From Acidobacteriaceae bacterium (GTDB taxonomy: Bacteria; Acidobacteriota; Terriglobia; Terriglobales; Acidobacteriaceae): a DNA stretch of 64,000 bases. Where the stretch lies: contig JASHOQ010000057.1 of the NCBI GenBank assembly GCA_030041045.1, positions 1 to 64,000 of the forward strand. The letters are read 5' to 3'. The notes under the pieces were generated by a model. It was not told where the DNA came from. It made no database searches and saw only the letters and a list, made by a program, of their open reading frames with translations. Below are positions 43,424 through 53,205 of this stretch, piece by piece (within the stretch, counting starts at the first letter, position 1; the number at the start of each line of letters is the position of its first letter). The translations under genes were made by a program, and so were the position numbers.

Positions 43424-44128
43424 ATGGCTCGAAAGGGTATCTGTTTCTGGCTGGCGCTGGCTGCGCTTTCAGCTGTCGGAGCCAAGTGCGCTTCCCGGGC
43501 TGATTTTCTGGCCCAGTACAAAGGCACTCCGTATGAAGACAGCCGTTATCACAGTGGCGCACAGAAGATCCCCGGCAAGGTGTATTGCGCTTACTACGAT
43601 CGCGGCGGCGAGGGAGTGGCATATCACGACTCCGACGCCAAGAATAACGGCAGCGGAACGCTCAATCCAGCCGACGGTTCTTATCTCAACGAATTCCGGA
43701 TGAACGAAGGCGTGGACATCTCCTATACGAAGATGGACCGCAATCCGCCCATCGACAATACGCAATACGACAGGGTACAGCCGCCGGCGAACATGTTTTA
43801 TGTGGGCTGGACAGTGCCCGGGGAGTGGTTCAACATCACCGTGGATGTGAAGCAGTCCGGATGGTACAACGCCGATCTGCTCTTCACCTCGAACCGTGGT
43901 GGGACCATTTCACTCGACGTGAACGGCAAACCTGCGACGGGGCCGCTGAAGATCGAGTCGACGTTCGATGCATCCGATCCTGTGGCCTGGCGGCAGTGGC
44001 ACCACTGGAATATTGCGCCCGGAATCTTAAAGGTGAAACTTGATCGTGGAACCAACGTGCTAACTGTGCACATTCTCACCGAGGGACAAATGAATCTGGC
44101 CTACTTCGATTTCAAGAAGTCAGGCTGA
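43424..44128 (+). CDS. Secreted carbohydrate-binding-like (CBM6/35-type) protein
   Basis: A 234-residue exported protein with signal peptide MARKGICFWLALAALSAVGA and a strong GAAGGAGGA ribosome site. The fold resembles CBM6/CBM35-like beta-sandwiches: ARYYDRGGEGVAYHD-type start (YCAYYDRGGEGVAYHDSDA), VDISYTK, WFNITVDVKQSGWYNADLL and RGTNVLTVHILTEGQMNLAYFDF. No catalytic module is attached. The position 75 nt after GH30 on the same strand suggests it binds the same glycan or assists that enzyme. The exact CBM family cannot be fixed from the sequence alone. Confidence 0.72.
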   Translation: MARKGICFWLALAALSAVGAKCASRADFLAQYKGTPYEDSRYHSGAQKIPGKVYCAYYDRGGEGVAYHDSDAKNNGSGTLNPADGSYLNEFRMNEGVDISYTKMDRNPPIDNTQYDRVQPPANMFYVGWTVPGEWFNITVDVKQSGWYNADLLFTSNRGGTISLDVNGKPATGPLKIESTFDASDPVAWRQWHHWNIAPGILKVKLDRGTNVLTVHILTEGQMNLAYFDFKKSG

Positions 44129-44151
44129 GCGTGCATCCGCATGCCCCCGCT

Positions 44152-44205
44152 CATGCTTCCGGACCTGCAATAATCTGCGAACCCCTCCAAAAACGGGGAA
44201 GCATG
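44152..44205. repeat. Inverted repeat after the carbohydrate-binding gene
   Basis: CATGCTTCC (44152-44160) pairs perfectly with GGAAGCATG (44197-44205), and CCCC/GGGG lies within the same interval. It follows the stop codon of the 43424 gene by 23 bp and could be a terminator or the border of a rearrangement, since a truncated gene begins 40 bp later. There is no T-tract. Confidence 0.45.
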
Positions 44206-44243
44206 CACCTTGAATTGCAGAGAACATCGCCGGAGCACGCAAA

Positions 44244-44435
44244 ATGGAAATGACGCGCCGGCAATTCGCCCTGTCCATTGCAGCGGCGAGCAGCCTGCGT
44301 GCCTCCTTGTTCTCACGCGCAATCTCGGCGGGAATGAGGGGATTGGTCTGCACCTGGTCAGTTCATGAACGGCATGGATTGCGCCCATTCGGCGCGAGTG
44401 ACCTCGATCCGGATCGTATGCACCCGAGATCTTAA
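44244..44435 (+). pseudogene. Truncated 5' end of a Tat-signal gene
   Basis: The first ~25 codons read as a good twin-arginine signal (MTRRQFALSIAAASSLRASL), with GCCGGAG upstream as a ribosome site. After about 35 residues the frame loses any signal-peptide or protein-like character (HERHGLRPFGASDLDPDRM) and stops inside the 3' end of the convergent receptor gene. This is best read as the N-terminal remnant of an exported protein, plausibly another glycan-active enzyme of this locus, cut by rearrangement. Confidence 0.5.
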
Positions 44436-47400
44436 TAGATGAGCTTGAGAGAAAACTGAATCTGCCTCGAAGTGCCGGCGGTCTTGCTGATGAAGCCAAA
44501 ACCGGAACCCTCAATGGTGTTTGCCGGCAGCCCCATGTTGACGACATTGAAAATGTTGAAGAACTCTCCGCGGAACTGCAGGTCCTCCCGCTCGAGACCG
44601 CTCTGCCGGCGCCCGATTGGCGTGGTCTTGATCAGGGCGTAATCGAAGTCGTAGTAAGCCGGCCCGAAGAAGGTGTTCCGGCCAAGCGTTCCGAAGCGCC
44701 CGGAGTTCGGTCCGCTGCCTCCCGCTATTCCAATGGGAATCGAAAAAAAGCTGGCGTTGTTCGCGCCGCGGCCGAAATAATCTTCCCGTGGCCGCGTCGA
44801 GCTGTGCGCCGTCGACAGGTCCGGGTTCCCAATCTGATCCGGGCGGTCGGCGCCAATCGTGCCAAAACCCGTTTGCTGAATGCCTGAATACACCGTGAAG
44901 GGCGACCCGCTTGTGATGGTCGAGATACTCAGCAACTCCCAGCCGTTTGTCAGCACGCGGGCCCTCGACGAATGAAAAGCCAGGCCCTCGATGTGCAAAT
45001 CCTGTGCTGCGCTCACCGTGAATGCGTGGGTCACGTCAAAGTTCGATGGACCTTTCTCCAGGTGCGTGTCGAATGGATTCTGCGGACTGAAGACGACCAC
45101 GGCGCCCGCCGAGCCCGTGCCGCCCTGCAGACCGCTGACATCATCCAGCGACTTACCCCATGTGTAGCTCGCCTGCAAGCCCGGACCTCCGTGTCCGACC
45201 TGCCCGGCCAGCGACGTCTGCAATGCGTTATAGGACGAGTGTGCTGTATCCGAGACCACGTTCTCGAAGCCGAAGCCTCCCGTAATCGTCCCGCTACTGT
45301 CGAAGTCCGTAAACGGCGCAAAGCCGGTACCGGCTCCCGGGTACGCGTTCGGATACGACATGCGCGGCAGGCGGAATGACTCTGTGCCCACATAGGCCGC
45401 ATCAGCCGTAAGTCCGCCTAAGGTACGCTCGAAGCCCAACGTCCACGTTTGCAGAAACCCATCCCCGAAGCGTGGATCGATCGCGCTCAGGCTGAGCAAC
45501 GAAAGCTGGTGCCCAGGCGCCAGCGCGGCCAGATCCTGCTGGTAACGATTCACATCCATCACCGTGTTGGCCGGCACTTTCTTAGGATCGCCGCTGGCAA
45601 ACAGATCCGACCCTGCCAGGGTATAGGTTTGTGGAAGTTCATCCGGCGTGATCTCAAATCCGTACGCGATCTCCCCGCTCTCGGCAGCGTTGACGCGCGG
45701 ATAGACGGCGAAGGGGGTCGATCCGGTCAGCAAGTTGTCCTGCCAGATGTTCGGGGGAATGACCGTGATGCCTCCACCCGCGTGTACGCGAACCTGGCCT
45801 GGCGCATTCCAGTCGATCTGAACGCGCGGTCCCCAGCCGTTCCAGCCCATCCGATAGCCGGGCTGCGGATTGATCAGATACTCCTGTCCCACGCCCGCGG
45901 CGGGAAACGGGTTCAGGAAGCCTGACGTACGATGCGCCCGCTCTGTGATAGGGGTGTATACCTCATAGCGCAGTCCATAGTCGAGCGCCCAGTGGTCGCT
46001 CATCTTCCATGTGTCCTGCACATAACTATTCACATCGTTACGGTTGATCGCCGCGGGCCCGATATGCGCTCCATTCGAAAAGTACGGCGGAGCCACGGCG
46101 ATCGTATAACCGTAGGGATACCCCAGCAGCAAACTGCTGAGAGTATCCGGCAGCGCATCGCCCGGCTGCACATTGTGTTGCCCGCTCGCCGACTGGATGA
46201 AGACCGGCGAGTACACGGTCCCCCCGCCAAAATCGTATTCCCCATTCGGGCTGATCCCGAAATACGTGGTGTCCCGGTTGAGCCGCGCCTCGACGCCCCA
46301 CTTCACCGCATGCCGCCCGGATGTCCACGCGAAGTTTAGTTGCCCCTGAAAAAGATTTCCGAATGCCGACATCACCGAGCCGCCTGCCGCATTGAACGGT
46401 TCGTATAATCCATCCACAAACTTCAGCGCAGGATCGGTGTGGTTCGGCGTGGGAAAGGAGGGAGTCGAGCGGGTGATGCTCAGCGATGCCGACCATAAAT
46501 ATCGCGGAGACACTGTCCGCGCGTAAGTGAACACCACATTGCGCTGCCGGTCAATATACTGCACGCCAAAAGTCGGATCGAGCAGGGTCTGATCGGGGTT
46601 GGTCGTCGGCCCTGTCAGATTGTCATAGGTGAATCGGCCGAAGAACTGTCCCTTCTCGCTCAGCCTCTGGTCGACGCGAATGGAAAACTGATCCGCGTTG
46701 GTGTCGACGTTCGATGGCGCCGCATACGTTCGCGGTCCATAGGCGCCCGTCGGGTTGTTCGGCAGAGGATACTGTGCCAGCACCGCGGCAATCGCCGGAT
46801 TCACCGGCACCGCGAGCGTATCCGTGCTCCCGTCCGGATAGGTGACCACATCCTGACCGGCTCTCTCGGCAGCCGTCGGCACAGCCAGGACCTGCGTGGT
46901 TCCCAGGACCTGACGAAAACCCTGATATTCGCCGAAGTACCACGTCCGCTCCCGTCCGTCATACACGTGCGGCAATTCCACAGGCCCGCCATTGGTGAAT
47001 CCGAATTCGTTTCTGCGGAAGGGCGGAATCCGCCCCGGGTCCGCGATGGACGGATGGTCAAAGTAATTCCGCGCATCAAGAGCCGAATTACGTAGAAACT
47101 CGAAAAACGAGCCGTGGAAGCCGCTCTTGCCGGAGCGCGTAATGATATTGGTGAAGCCAGACGCGCCGCGACCAATCTCGGCCGGCATCCAACCGGAGCT
47201 GGATTCGAGCTCTTGAATCGCGTCGACGTTAAAGTTGGTGAAGATGGTGCCCCCCATCTCCGGGTCGCTGATGTCGGCGCCATCCATGGCGAACACCGCC
47301 TCCACGCCGCGCTGCCCGTCAATGGCGAATTGCTGGGTGAAGTTTGTGGCGCCGTTAACGTCTGTCATGGTGCCGGCGACCAGCAGCAGCAACGTGCTGA

Positions 47401-47968
47401 AGTCGCGTCCATTGAGCGGCAGCTCACTCACTGACTGGCTCGATAGCTTCTCGCCGCCGGTCGCACCCGTCGCATTCGCGTTCGCGCCCGGGTTGGCGAT
47501 CGGCGTTTCCGGCGCCGGAGCCTGCGATCCGGCGCTGATGGTCAGCACATTCTGGTCGGAGACGGTCAAGGTCATCAATGCGTCCGTCAGATTGATCGCA
47601 GAGGGCGCGGTCGGCGACTGGCCGGGCAGTTGCACAGTGACGATATATTGTCCTGGCGTTACGTCCGCAAGGGCAAAATGCCCATCGGCCCCGGTGACCG
47701 CGGCGTAACGCTCGCGATGAGTCTCCGGGCCGATGAAAGTTACGCGCGCACCGGCGATGGGTGCGCCGGCAGTGGTGCGAACTACGCCGGTGAAAGTTGC
47801 CGCAGACCTCGACGTCCCTTGCGCGCCGAGTGGCATGGCGATGAGAAGTCCCAACAGGCAGCCCGCCCGTAAAAGCAGGAGGCAGGTGCGAAGACCCCAT
47901 CCGCTTGCGGACCATAAGCGCCTCTGCAGCACACTTGCTCCCGGTGGTTCCATCAGCTCAAGTCTCAC
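44432..47968 (-). CDS. TonB-dependent receptor with carboxypeptidase-regulatory domain (Oar type)
   Basis: An outer-membrane transporter of 1178 residues from GTG 47968; ATG 47953 (MEPPGASV) is an alternative. After a signal peptide (GCLLGLLIAMPLGAQG), residues ~55-135 form a carboxypeptidase-regulatory/SusC-like Ig domain (TFTGVVRTTAGAPIAGARV; GHFALADVTPGQY). The plug follows (SELPLNGRDFSTLLLLV; FAIDGQRGVEAVFAMDGA), then a ~900-residue barrel ending RQIQFSLKLIY with terminal aromatic residue. The architecture is the acidobacterial Oar-like family, thought to import oligosaccharides or other large ligands with TonB energy. It begins right after the GH3 stop in the same operon, so the cargo is probably a beta-glucoside. 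Confidence 0.93.
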   Translation of the reverse strand: MRLELMEPPGASVLQRRLWSASGWGLRTCLLLLRAGCLLGLLIAMPLGAQGTSRSAATFTGVVRTTAGAPIAGARVTFIGPETHRERYAAVTGADGHFALADVTPGQYIVTVQLPGQSPTAPSAINLTDALMTLTVSDQNVLTISAGSQAPAPETPIANPGANANATGATGGEKLSSQSVSELPLNGRDFSTLLLLVAGTMTDVNGATNFTQQFAIDGQRGVEAVFAMDGADISDPEMGGTIFTNFNVDAIQELESSSGWMPAEIGRGASGFTNIITRSGKSGFHGSFFEFLRNSALDARNYFDHPSIADPGRIPPFRRNEFGFTNGGPVELPHVYDGRERTWYFGEYQGFRQVLGTTQVLAVPTAAERAGQDVVTYPDGSTDTLAVPVNPAIAAVLAQYPLPNNPTGAYGPRTYAAPSNVDTNADQFSIRVDQRLSEKGQFFGRFTYDNLTGPTTNPDQTLLDPTFGVQYIDRQRNVVFTYARTVSPRYLWSASLSITRSTPSFPTPNHTDPALKFVDGLYEPFNAAGGSVMSAFGNLFQGQLNFAWTSGRHAVKWGVEARLNRDTTYFGISPNGEYDFGGGTVYSPVFIQSASGQHNVQPGDALPDTLSSLLLGYPYGYTIAVAPPYFSNGAHIGPAAINRNDVNSYVQDTWKMSDHWALDYGLRYEVYTPITERAHRTSGFLNPFPAAGVGQEYLINPQPGYRMGWNGWGPRVQIDWNAPGQVRVHAGGGITVIPPNIWQDNLLTGSTPFAVYPRVNAAESGEIAYGFEITPDELPQTYTLAGSDLFASGDPKKVPANTVMDVNRYQQDLAALAPGHQLSLLSLSAIDPRFGDGFLQTWTLGFERTLGGLTADAAYVGTESFRLPRMSYPNAYPGAGTGFAPFTDFDSSGTITGGFGFENVVSDTAHSSYNALQTSLAGQVGHGGPGLQASYTWGKSLDDVSGLQGGTGSAGAVVVFSPQNPFDTHLEKGPSNFDVTHAFTVSAAQDLHIEGLAFHSSRARVLTNGWELLSISTITSGSPFTVYSGIQQTGFGTIGADRPDQIGNPDLSTAHSSTRPREDYFGRGANNASFFSIPIGIAGGSGPNSGRFGTLGRNTFFGPAYYDFDYALIKTTPIGRRQSGLEREDLQFRGEFFNIFNVVNMGLPANTIEGSGFGFISKTAGTSRQIQFSLKLIY

Positions 47969-50206
47969 TCAGCGGACCTGAAGGATTCCGGTAAGAGGCG
48001 TGCTGTCGGAGGATCCGCCCACGAACATTGCGTAATCGCCTGGCGCGAAGTTCCAGCGGTTGTTCGCTTCATCAAACGTCTTGAGGACGCGAGAATCGAT
48101 CGGGACGGTGACGGTTTGTGATTCGCCCGGCTCAAGCGTGATTCGCTTCCAGCCAGCCAGCCGCTTATACGAGGATTCTTCTGCGCCTTGAGGAAGCCGG
48201 GCGTACACTTCTGCGATTTCTGTACCTGCCCGTTTGCCGGCATTCGTGACCGTGAAGCGTACCGTCTTCGCAGTCGAATCGACCGTCAGGCCGGAATATT
48301 CGTACTTTGTGTACGAGAGCCCGAAGCCGAAGGGAAACAGGGGCTGCTTGTGCTGCGCCTCAAACCACTTGTAGCCGACTTCGGCGCCTTCGTTGTATTC
48401 AACCGCGTAGGCCGGCGGCCCAGATGAAATGGGATGCGGGGATGAATCGGCCACCGCCCGACTGTGATCCTGACGCGGGGGCGGCGGAATGGCAGGACGC
48501 GGCAGATCCTTGTCGCTTATGGGGAAGGTGATGGGCAGTTTGCCCGATGGATTCACGACCCCGGCGAGTACATTGGCCAACGCCTTGTCTCCCGAACTGC
48601 CTGCGTACCACGCCTCGACGACACCGGCAACCCTGTCAATCCAAGGCATGGTGACCGCCGTCCCGCTTTCGAGCACAACGATGGTGTGAGGATTTGCCGC
48701 CGCCACCTGTTCAATCAGGGCGTTCTGGTTGCCGGGGAGCGCCAGGCTCGGCAGATCCATACCCTCGGATTCCCACTGATATGCGAAGACGATGGCCAGA
48801 TCAGAGTTCTTTGCGAGCGCCGCCGCCGACTGCAGGTCCGTTCCCGGATCGAAGTCAATTTTCGTGTTCGGCAGTTTCGTTCGGAGGGCCTTCAGCGGAG
48901 ACGTCGGGAACCAGATCTGCTCCTGCCATTCCGTGGCGCCCTTCCCTGGAGGCATGATGGCATTGCCGCCCGGCGGGTCCACCTGCGCCGATCCTCCGCC
49001 AGAAATCATGCCGACATCCGCATGCCCGCCGATGATCGCAATGCGGTGAACCTGAGCAGGATCGATAGGCAGCAGGTCATGGTCATTTTTGAGCAGGACG
49101 ATGCTCTCTTCTTCCACCCGCTGAGCGGCTTCGAATCCCTTCGCGACGTCGACCACGCCCTTCTGCGGCGGATCGTCAACAACGCCGGAGAGAAACTCCG
49201 CAAACAAAACGCGCCGGGCATGATCGTCGATCTCGGAAAGCGGCACCTTTCCGGACTCAACTGCTTCTTTCAGCTTCGGGCCATAGTAATCCGCCATAGG
49301 CTGCTCCTGATCGAGCCCTGCCGCAGACGCCGCGATCATGCTGTGGGTCCCACCCCAATCGGAAACCACGAAGCCCTTGAAGCCCCAGTCTGTCTTAAGC
49401 ACATCATGCAATGTGTACGGGTTCTCGCAGGCGTAAGCGCCATTGACTCGGTTATAGGAACACATCACCGCGCCCGGATTGGCGATGGAGATGGCGATAT
49501 GAAACCCGAGCAGGTCAGACTCCTGCATGGCCTTTTTAGAAATGATGGCGTTGACAAAGTTGCGCCCCGTCTCCTGGTCGTTCATCACATAGTGCTTGAT
49601 GTCGCCGACGACATGTTGCGCCTGTTCGCACTTCATCATGCTTCCGTCCATCGTTCCGGCAAGCAGCGGATCTTCCCCCGTATATTCGAAGGTGCGCCCG
49701 TTTCTGGGCTCTCGAACAAGGTCCACTCCTCCGCCCAAAGTCATATCGAAGCCCTGGGCCCTCAGTTCCTGCCCGATCACTGTGCCGTATGCGCAGGCCG
49801 ATTCCGTGTCCCAACTTGAAGCAGCGCCCAAATTGGAAGGCATCGCCGTCGAATAGCGCCCGTTCACGCCGCTGTCTCTCACGCCGTAGGCCGCGTCGGA
49901 AATGATCAGCGGCGGAATGCCGAGACGGGGAACGCCCTCGACGTAACCGGCTCCTCCGTTCGACAGAGATGTCAGCGGCATGGTCCAGTTCTCGTTGTGC
50001 GCCATTCCGTTCCCATGGAGCAGGGCCAGCTTCTCGTCGAGCGTGAGCTGCTTCAAGACCATCTCGGCCCGTTCCTCCGGCGATAGCTTAGGGTTCTTCC
50101 AAGGCCGATCTGTATCCTGCGCGGCCAGCCGGCTGGTTCCGGAAAGGACCGCCGAGAGGAGAATCAGTAAATGAACAAGGTTCGCATCACGCTTGAAAAT
50201 GTGCAT
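47969..50206 (-). CDS. Glycoside hydrolase family 3 beta-glucosidase-type enzyme
   Basis: A 745-residue exported enzyme from ATG 50206 (MHIFKRDANLVHLLILLSAVL) behind CTGGAGGC; the ORF-track start at 50320 lies upstream of the signal peptide. Domain 1 has LTLDEKLALLHGNG, then PPLIISDAAYGVRD, and the nucleophilic Asp in FKGFVVSDWGGTHSM. Domain 2 has VLLKNDHDLLPID and GNQNALIEQVAAANPHTIVV. A C-terminal fibronectin-III-like domain follows FPFGFGLSYTKYEYS. It removes terminal beta-linked glucose or related sugars in the periplasm. It is the first gene of an operon with the TonB-dependent receptor. Confidence 0.95.
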   Translation of the reverse strand: MHIFKRDANLVHLLILLSAVLSGTSRLAAQDTDRPWKNPKLSPEERAEMVLKQLTLDEKLALLHGNGMAHNENWTMPLTSLSNGGAGYVEGVPRLGIPPLIISDAAYGVRDSGVNGRYSTAMPSNLGAASSWDTESACAYGTVIGQELRAQGFDMTLGGGVDLVREPRNGRTFEYTGEDPLLAGTMDGSMMKCEQAQHVVGDIKHYVMNDQETGRNFVNAIISKKAMQESDLLGFHIAISIANPGAVMCSYNRVNGAYACENPYTLHDVLKTDWGFKGFVVSDWGGTHSMIAASAAGLDQEQPMADYYGPKLKEAVESGKVPLSEIDDHARRVLFAEFLSGVVDDPPQKGVVDVAKGFEAAQRVEEESIVLLKNDHDLLPIDPAQVHRIAIIGGHADVGMISGGGSAQVDPPGGNAIMPPGKGATEWQEQIWFPTSPLKALRTKLPNTKIDFDPGTDLQSAAALAKNSDLAIVFAYQWESEGMDLPSLALPGNQNALIEQVAAANPHTIVVLESGTAVTMPWIDRVAGVVEAWYAGSSGDKALANVLAGVVNPSGKLPITFPISDKDLPRPAIPPPPRQDHSRAVADSSPHPISSGPPAYAVEYNEGAEVGYKWFEAQHKQPLFPFGFGLSYTKYEYSGLTVDSTAKTVRFTVTNAGKRAGTEIAEVYARLPQGAEESSYKRLAGWKRITLEPGESQTVTVPIDSRVLKTFDEANNRWNFAPGDYAMFVGGSSDSTPLTGILQVR

Positions 50207-50431
50207 TTGCCTCCAGGTGCCTGCACGGTCCCGAAACAAGGGCTGCCCCGCTCTCTTCTGGCTGCATTCAAATCCCGTCATTCTGAGAGCATCTTCTGCC
50301 CGCGGTTTTCTCGCACTCATTTTCTCTTACGCCACAGGCGTCCGCAACCAGAACGGAGAATCCCTGCAATTGGGTTTGAGGTGGGGATCACCCCGGCCGT
50401 CTATCATTGACCATGGCGCCGTTCGTCTTTT

Positions 50432-50449
50432 CTCAAGAATATACTTGAG
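50432..50449. promoter_or_regulatory. Palindrome CTCAAG-AATATA-CTTGAG in the GH3 / VCBS divergent gap
   Basis: Perfect 6-bp arms around an AT-rich centre in the 450-bp gap between GH3 (minus strand) and the VCBS gene (plus strand). The form is that of a dimeric-regulator operator. The rest of 50207-50656 has no supported gene; the 70-codon ORF at 50455 is doubtful. Confidence 0.4.
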
Positions 50450-50656
50450 TATCCGTGGCAATTTCCGCGCAAGCTGCAATTGAGAAGATCTACCTTGAAG
50501 CGCAGAGGAAGCTAAGAAAGATCGAAATGGGAAAGACGGTGCTCTACTGGAAGCCGGCGAAAAGGAGGGACCTCACGCGGCAGCACCTTCCCACCGCTGT
50601 CTTGAGTGCGAGATTCTGTGTGACCGCCGCCGGAAAGATTCGCGAAGACGAGCCCG

Positions 50657-52510
50657 ATGAAAAATAGACTAGCGATCCAGGGCACAGGCAAAACGCGAAG
50701 AGGATTGGGGTCACTGCTGTTGATGATTTGCGCTGCGCTGTTGACGGCGCTGGTCCCCTCGGCGTCCTCCGGGCAGATGGGCAATCCCACGCCGTTGCCT
50801 CCGGCAGAACGCCAAAAAGCGGAAGCGGAAAGGGCAGCACGGGGCCCCGTTCCGAATTACCCGCAACTGGTCGACATCACTCAGTCCACCGGGATCGCCT
50901 TCGACCACAAGTCGGGCCCGGAAGCCAAGTTCATTGCGGAATCGATGAGCGGCGGCGTGGCGCTGATCGATTACGACGGCGATGGCTGGCCGGATATCTA
51001 TTTCACAAACGCGCAAAGCGTCGACATGGCTCTTCACGGCATTCAATCGCGGAGCGCGCTCTTCCATAACAATCACGACGGCACGTTTACGGATGTAACC
51101 GAAAAGGCGGGAGTGGGGTATCCATGCTCGGGTATGGGCTGGGCGATGGGCGCGGTGGTGGGCGATTATAACAACGACGGCCGGCCGGACCTGCTCGTGA
51201 CCTGCCTGAACGGGGTCGCACTCTACCGCAACAACGGCGATGGGACGTTTACCGACGTGACCAGGGAGAGCGGGCTCGCTGCCGATTCCCGATGGGCGAC
51301 GGGCGCGGCCTTTGGCGACTATGACAACGATGGCCGCGCCGATTTGTTTGTTTCGCACTATGTGGATTTTCACCTCGATAATCTGCCCGTGTTCGGATCG
51401 AACAAAGGATGCAAGTACCTGGGTATCGACGTGCAGTGCGGCCCGCGCGGACTGAAAGGGCTACCGGACAATCTTTATCACAATAATGGCGATGGGACTT
51501 TCACGGATGTTTCGAAGCAGGCCGGAGTGGACGATGCGGAAGGCCGGTACGGACTGACGTCGATCTGGTCGGACTTCAACAACGACGGCAAGCTGGACCT
51601 GTTGGTGACCAACGATGGCGAGGCGAATTACCTTTATCAGGGCGATGGCCAAGGCAAGTTCGAAGACGTGGCGTTGCTTGCGGGTGTGGCCGCGAACGAG
51701 GATGGAGTGGAGCAGGCCAATATGGGGGTCGCCTATGGAGACTACCTGCATACCGGACGTTTATCGCTCGCACTTTCGCACTTTGACGTGGAGTACACCG
51801 CGCTCTATACCAACGACGGCGGCATGAACTTTACAGATAGCTCCATCGCGTCAGGGATCGCGCGCGGGACGCAGGGCTACGTGGGGTGGGGAGACGCGTT
51901 TGTCGATTTTGCGAATAGCGGCTGGCTCGATTTTTTCCAGGTGAACGGGCACGTGTATCCGCAGGTGGATACGACGCACACAGCCACGCATTATCTACAG
52001 CCAAAGCTATTGTTCCTGAACCAGCATGACGGCTCGTTTCTAAATGTAAGCCGCCGCGTCGGGCCGGCTTTGGAAATTCCGCAGGTGAGCCGCGGTCTTG
52101 CCGTGGGCGATTTATTTAACGATGGCAGAATGGAAGCCGTGGTTGAGAACCTGGTCGGCGAACCGATGATTCTGCGGCCGGAAGGCGGCCCGAAAAACCA
52201 TTGGGTGAGCTTCCAGCTGGAGGGCGTGGAGTGCAATCGGCTTGCATTGAATGCGCGCGTGCGCGTGACTGCGGGAGATCTTATCCAGACTGGCGAAGTC
52301 ATCAGCGGAGGAAGCTATCTTTCACAGAACGACCTGCGACTCCACTTTGGACTCGCCAGTCATGAGTTTTTGGATCGTGCCGAGGTTCTGTGGCCGGACG
52401 GGAAGAAGGAAACACTGTCCCATTTGGCCGCCGATCGGTTTTATGTGGTTCGCGAAGGACAGGGGATCGTTGCGACCGGCCTGCCGGAGCATTCAACAAA
52501 GCTTCCCTAA
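50657..52510 (+). CDS. Exported CRTAC1-like VCBS/FG-GAP protein with ASPIC/UnbV domain
   Basis: A 617-residue exported protein with signal peptide GLGSLLLMICAALLTALVPSASS. The mature part begins YPQLVDITQSTGIAFDHKSG, the CRTAC1-type opening. Six or more VCBS repeats carry Asp-rich loops (DYDGDGWPDIYF, DYNNDGRPDLLV, DYDNDGRADLFV, DFNNDGKLDLLV), each followed by NNGDGTFTDVT. The C-terminal ASPIC/UnbV domain has GGSYLSQNDLRLHFGLASH and VLWPDGKKETL. These form calcium-binding beta-propellers of unknown ligand, common in acidobacteria and planctomycetes. It is divergent from GH3. Confidence 0.9.
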   Translation: MKNRLAIQGTGKTRRGLGSLLLMICAALLTALVPSASSGQMGNPTPLPPAERQKAEAERAARGPVPNYPQLVDITQSTGIAFDHKSGPEAKFIAESMSGGVALIDYDGDGWPDIYFTNAQSVDMALHGIQSRSALFHNNHDGTFTDVTEKAGVGYPCSGMGWAMGAVVGDYNNDGRPDLLVTCLNGVALYRNNGDGTFTDVTRESGLAADSRWATGAAFGDYDNDGRADLFVSHYVDFHLDNLPVFGSNKGCKYLGIDVQCGPRGLKGLPDNLYHNNGDGTFTDVSKQAGVDDAEGRYGLTSIWSDFNNDGKLDLLVTNDGEANYLYQGDGQGKFEDVALLAGVAANEDGVEQANMGVAYGDYLHTGRLSLALSHFDVEYTALYTNDGGMNFTDSSIASGIARGTQGYVGWGDAFVDFANSGWLDFFQVNGHVYPQVDTTHTATHYLQPKLLFLNQHDGSFLNVSRRVGPALEIPQVSRGLAVGDLFNDGRMEAVVENLVGEPMILRPEGGPKNHWVSFQLEGVECNRLALNARVRVTAGDLIQTGEVISGGSYLSQNDLRLHFGLASHEFLDRAEVLWPDGKKETLSHLAADRFYVVREGQGIVATGLPEHSTKLP

Positions 52511-53205
52511 GGCCTGTCCAGGCAGGTGTGCAGATCGCGGGACGCTTTTCCGCGCAGCACAAAGTCGAGCAAAGAAGGTTCAGATGGGATGGGCGATGCT
52601 CTACCCAAACCCGGCAAGAGGCGGCTTGCCGGACTCCTCCTTGAAACAAACGGATGTCGAATAGGCGCCATGACCGAAGCTCTGGAGTTTGCCATGCGGA
52701 ACTCGCCTCCGAAAATCAGCGGGAACTGCACGAATTACCTGCCGGAGCCGGCAATCTCGGCTTGACACCCATTCTTTCGCGAGGGTTTAATATCGCATAA
52801 GAGATTCAACTTCTTCGCAAAAAGCTTCTCAAGTTAATCGATTGTCTTAGTCAACAAAGCGAGAACGGAAGCGAATGCGGCCAAAGACCCGGAAGAGGAG
52901 GGAGCAACGATCATAGTAATGCCGTGTGGAGCGCCGACGACGGCAAAATCCTTAGTTCTTGGCCATCTCGAGAGGTCGGGAAAACTCGCTTCGAACCGAG
53001 GCTGTTCTCCGCAAGCAATCGGAATTGCTTGGAACGAATATCGAAAGATGAGCGTATGTCTGTCCTGGCGGCGTCGCCATTTCCAAGCCTTGCCGGAGAA
53101 CAGAGAAATTCCCTAGTCCTTAGCTGAAGCACGGAATGATAAATTTAACCCTGAGCAGCTATAACATCGACAGTAAAATCGATTCACTTGAAGGTTTAAC
53201 AGCAC
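52511..53205. promoter_or_regulatory. Gap upstream of the LacI gene with two AATCGATT palindromes
   Basis: The 8-bp palindrome AATCGATT occurs at 52836-52843 and again at 53177-53184, the latter 22 bp before the LacI-family start codon. The second copy is in the position expected for autoregulation. No supported gene is present; the ORFs in the track for this gap lack family features. Confidence 0.35.

Noticed and set aside
50455-50667. 70-codon ORF starting at GTG before the VCBS gene
   Set aside because: No family features, weak start; overlaps the next start codon. It could be leader sequence.
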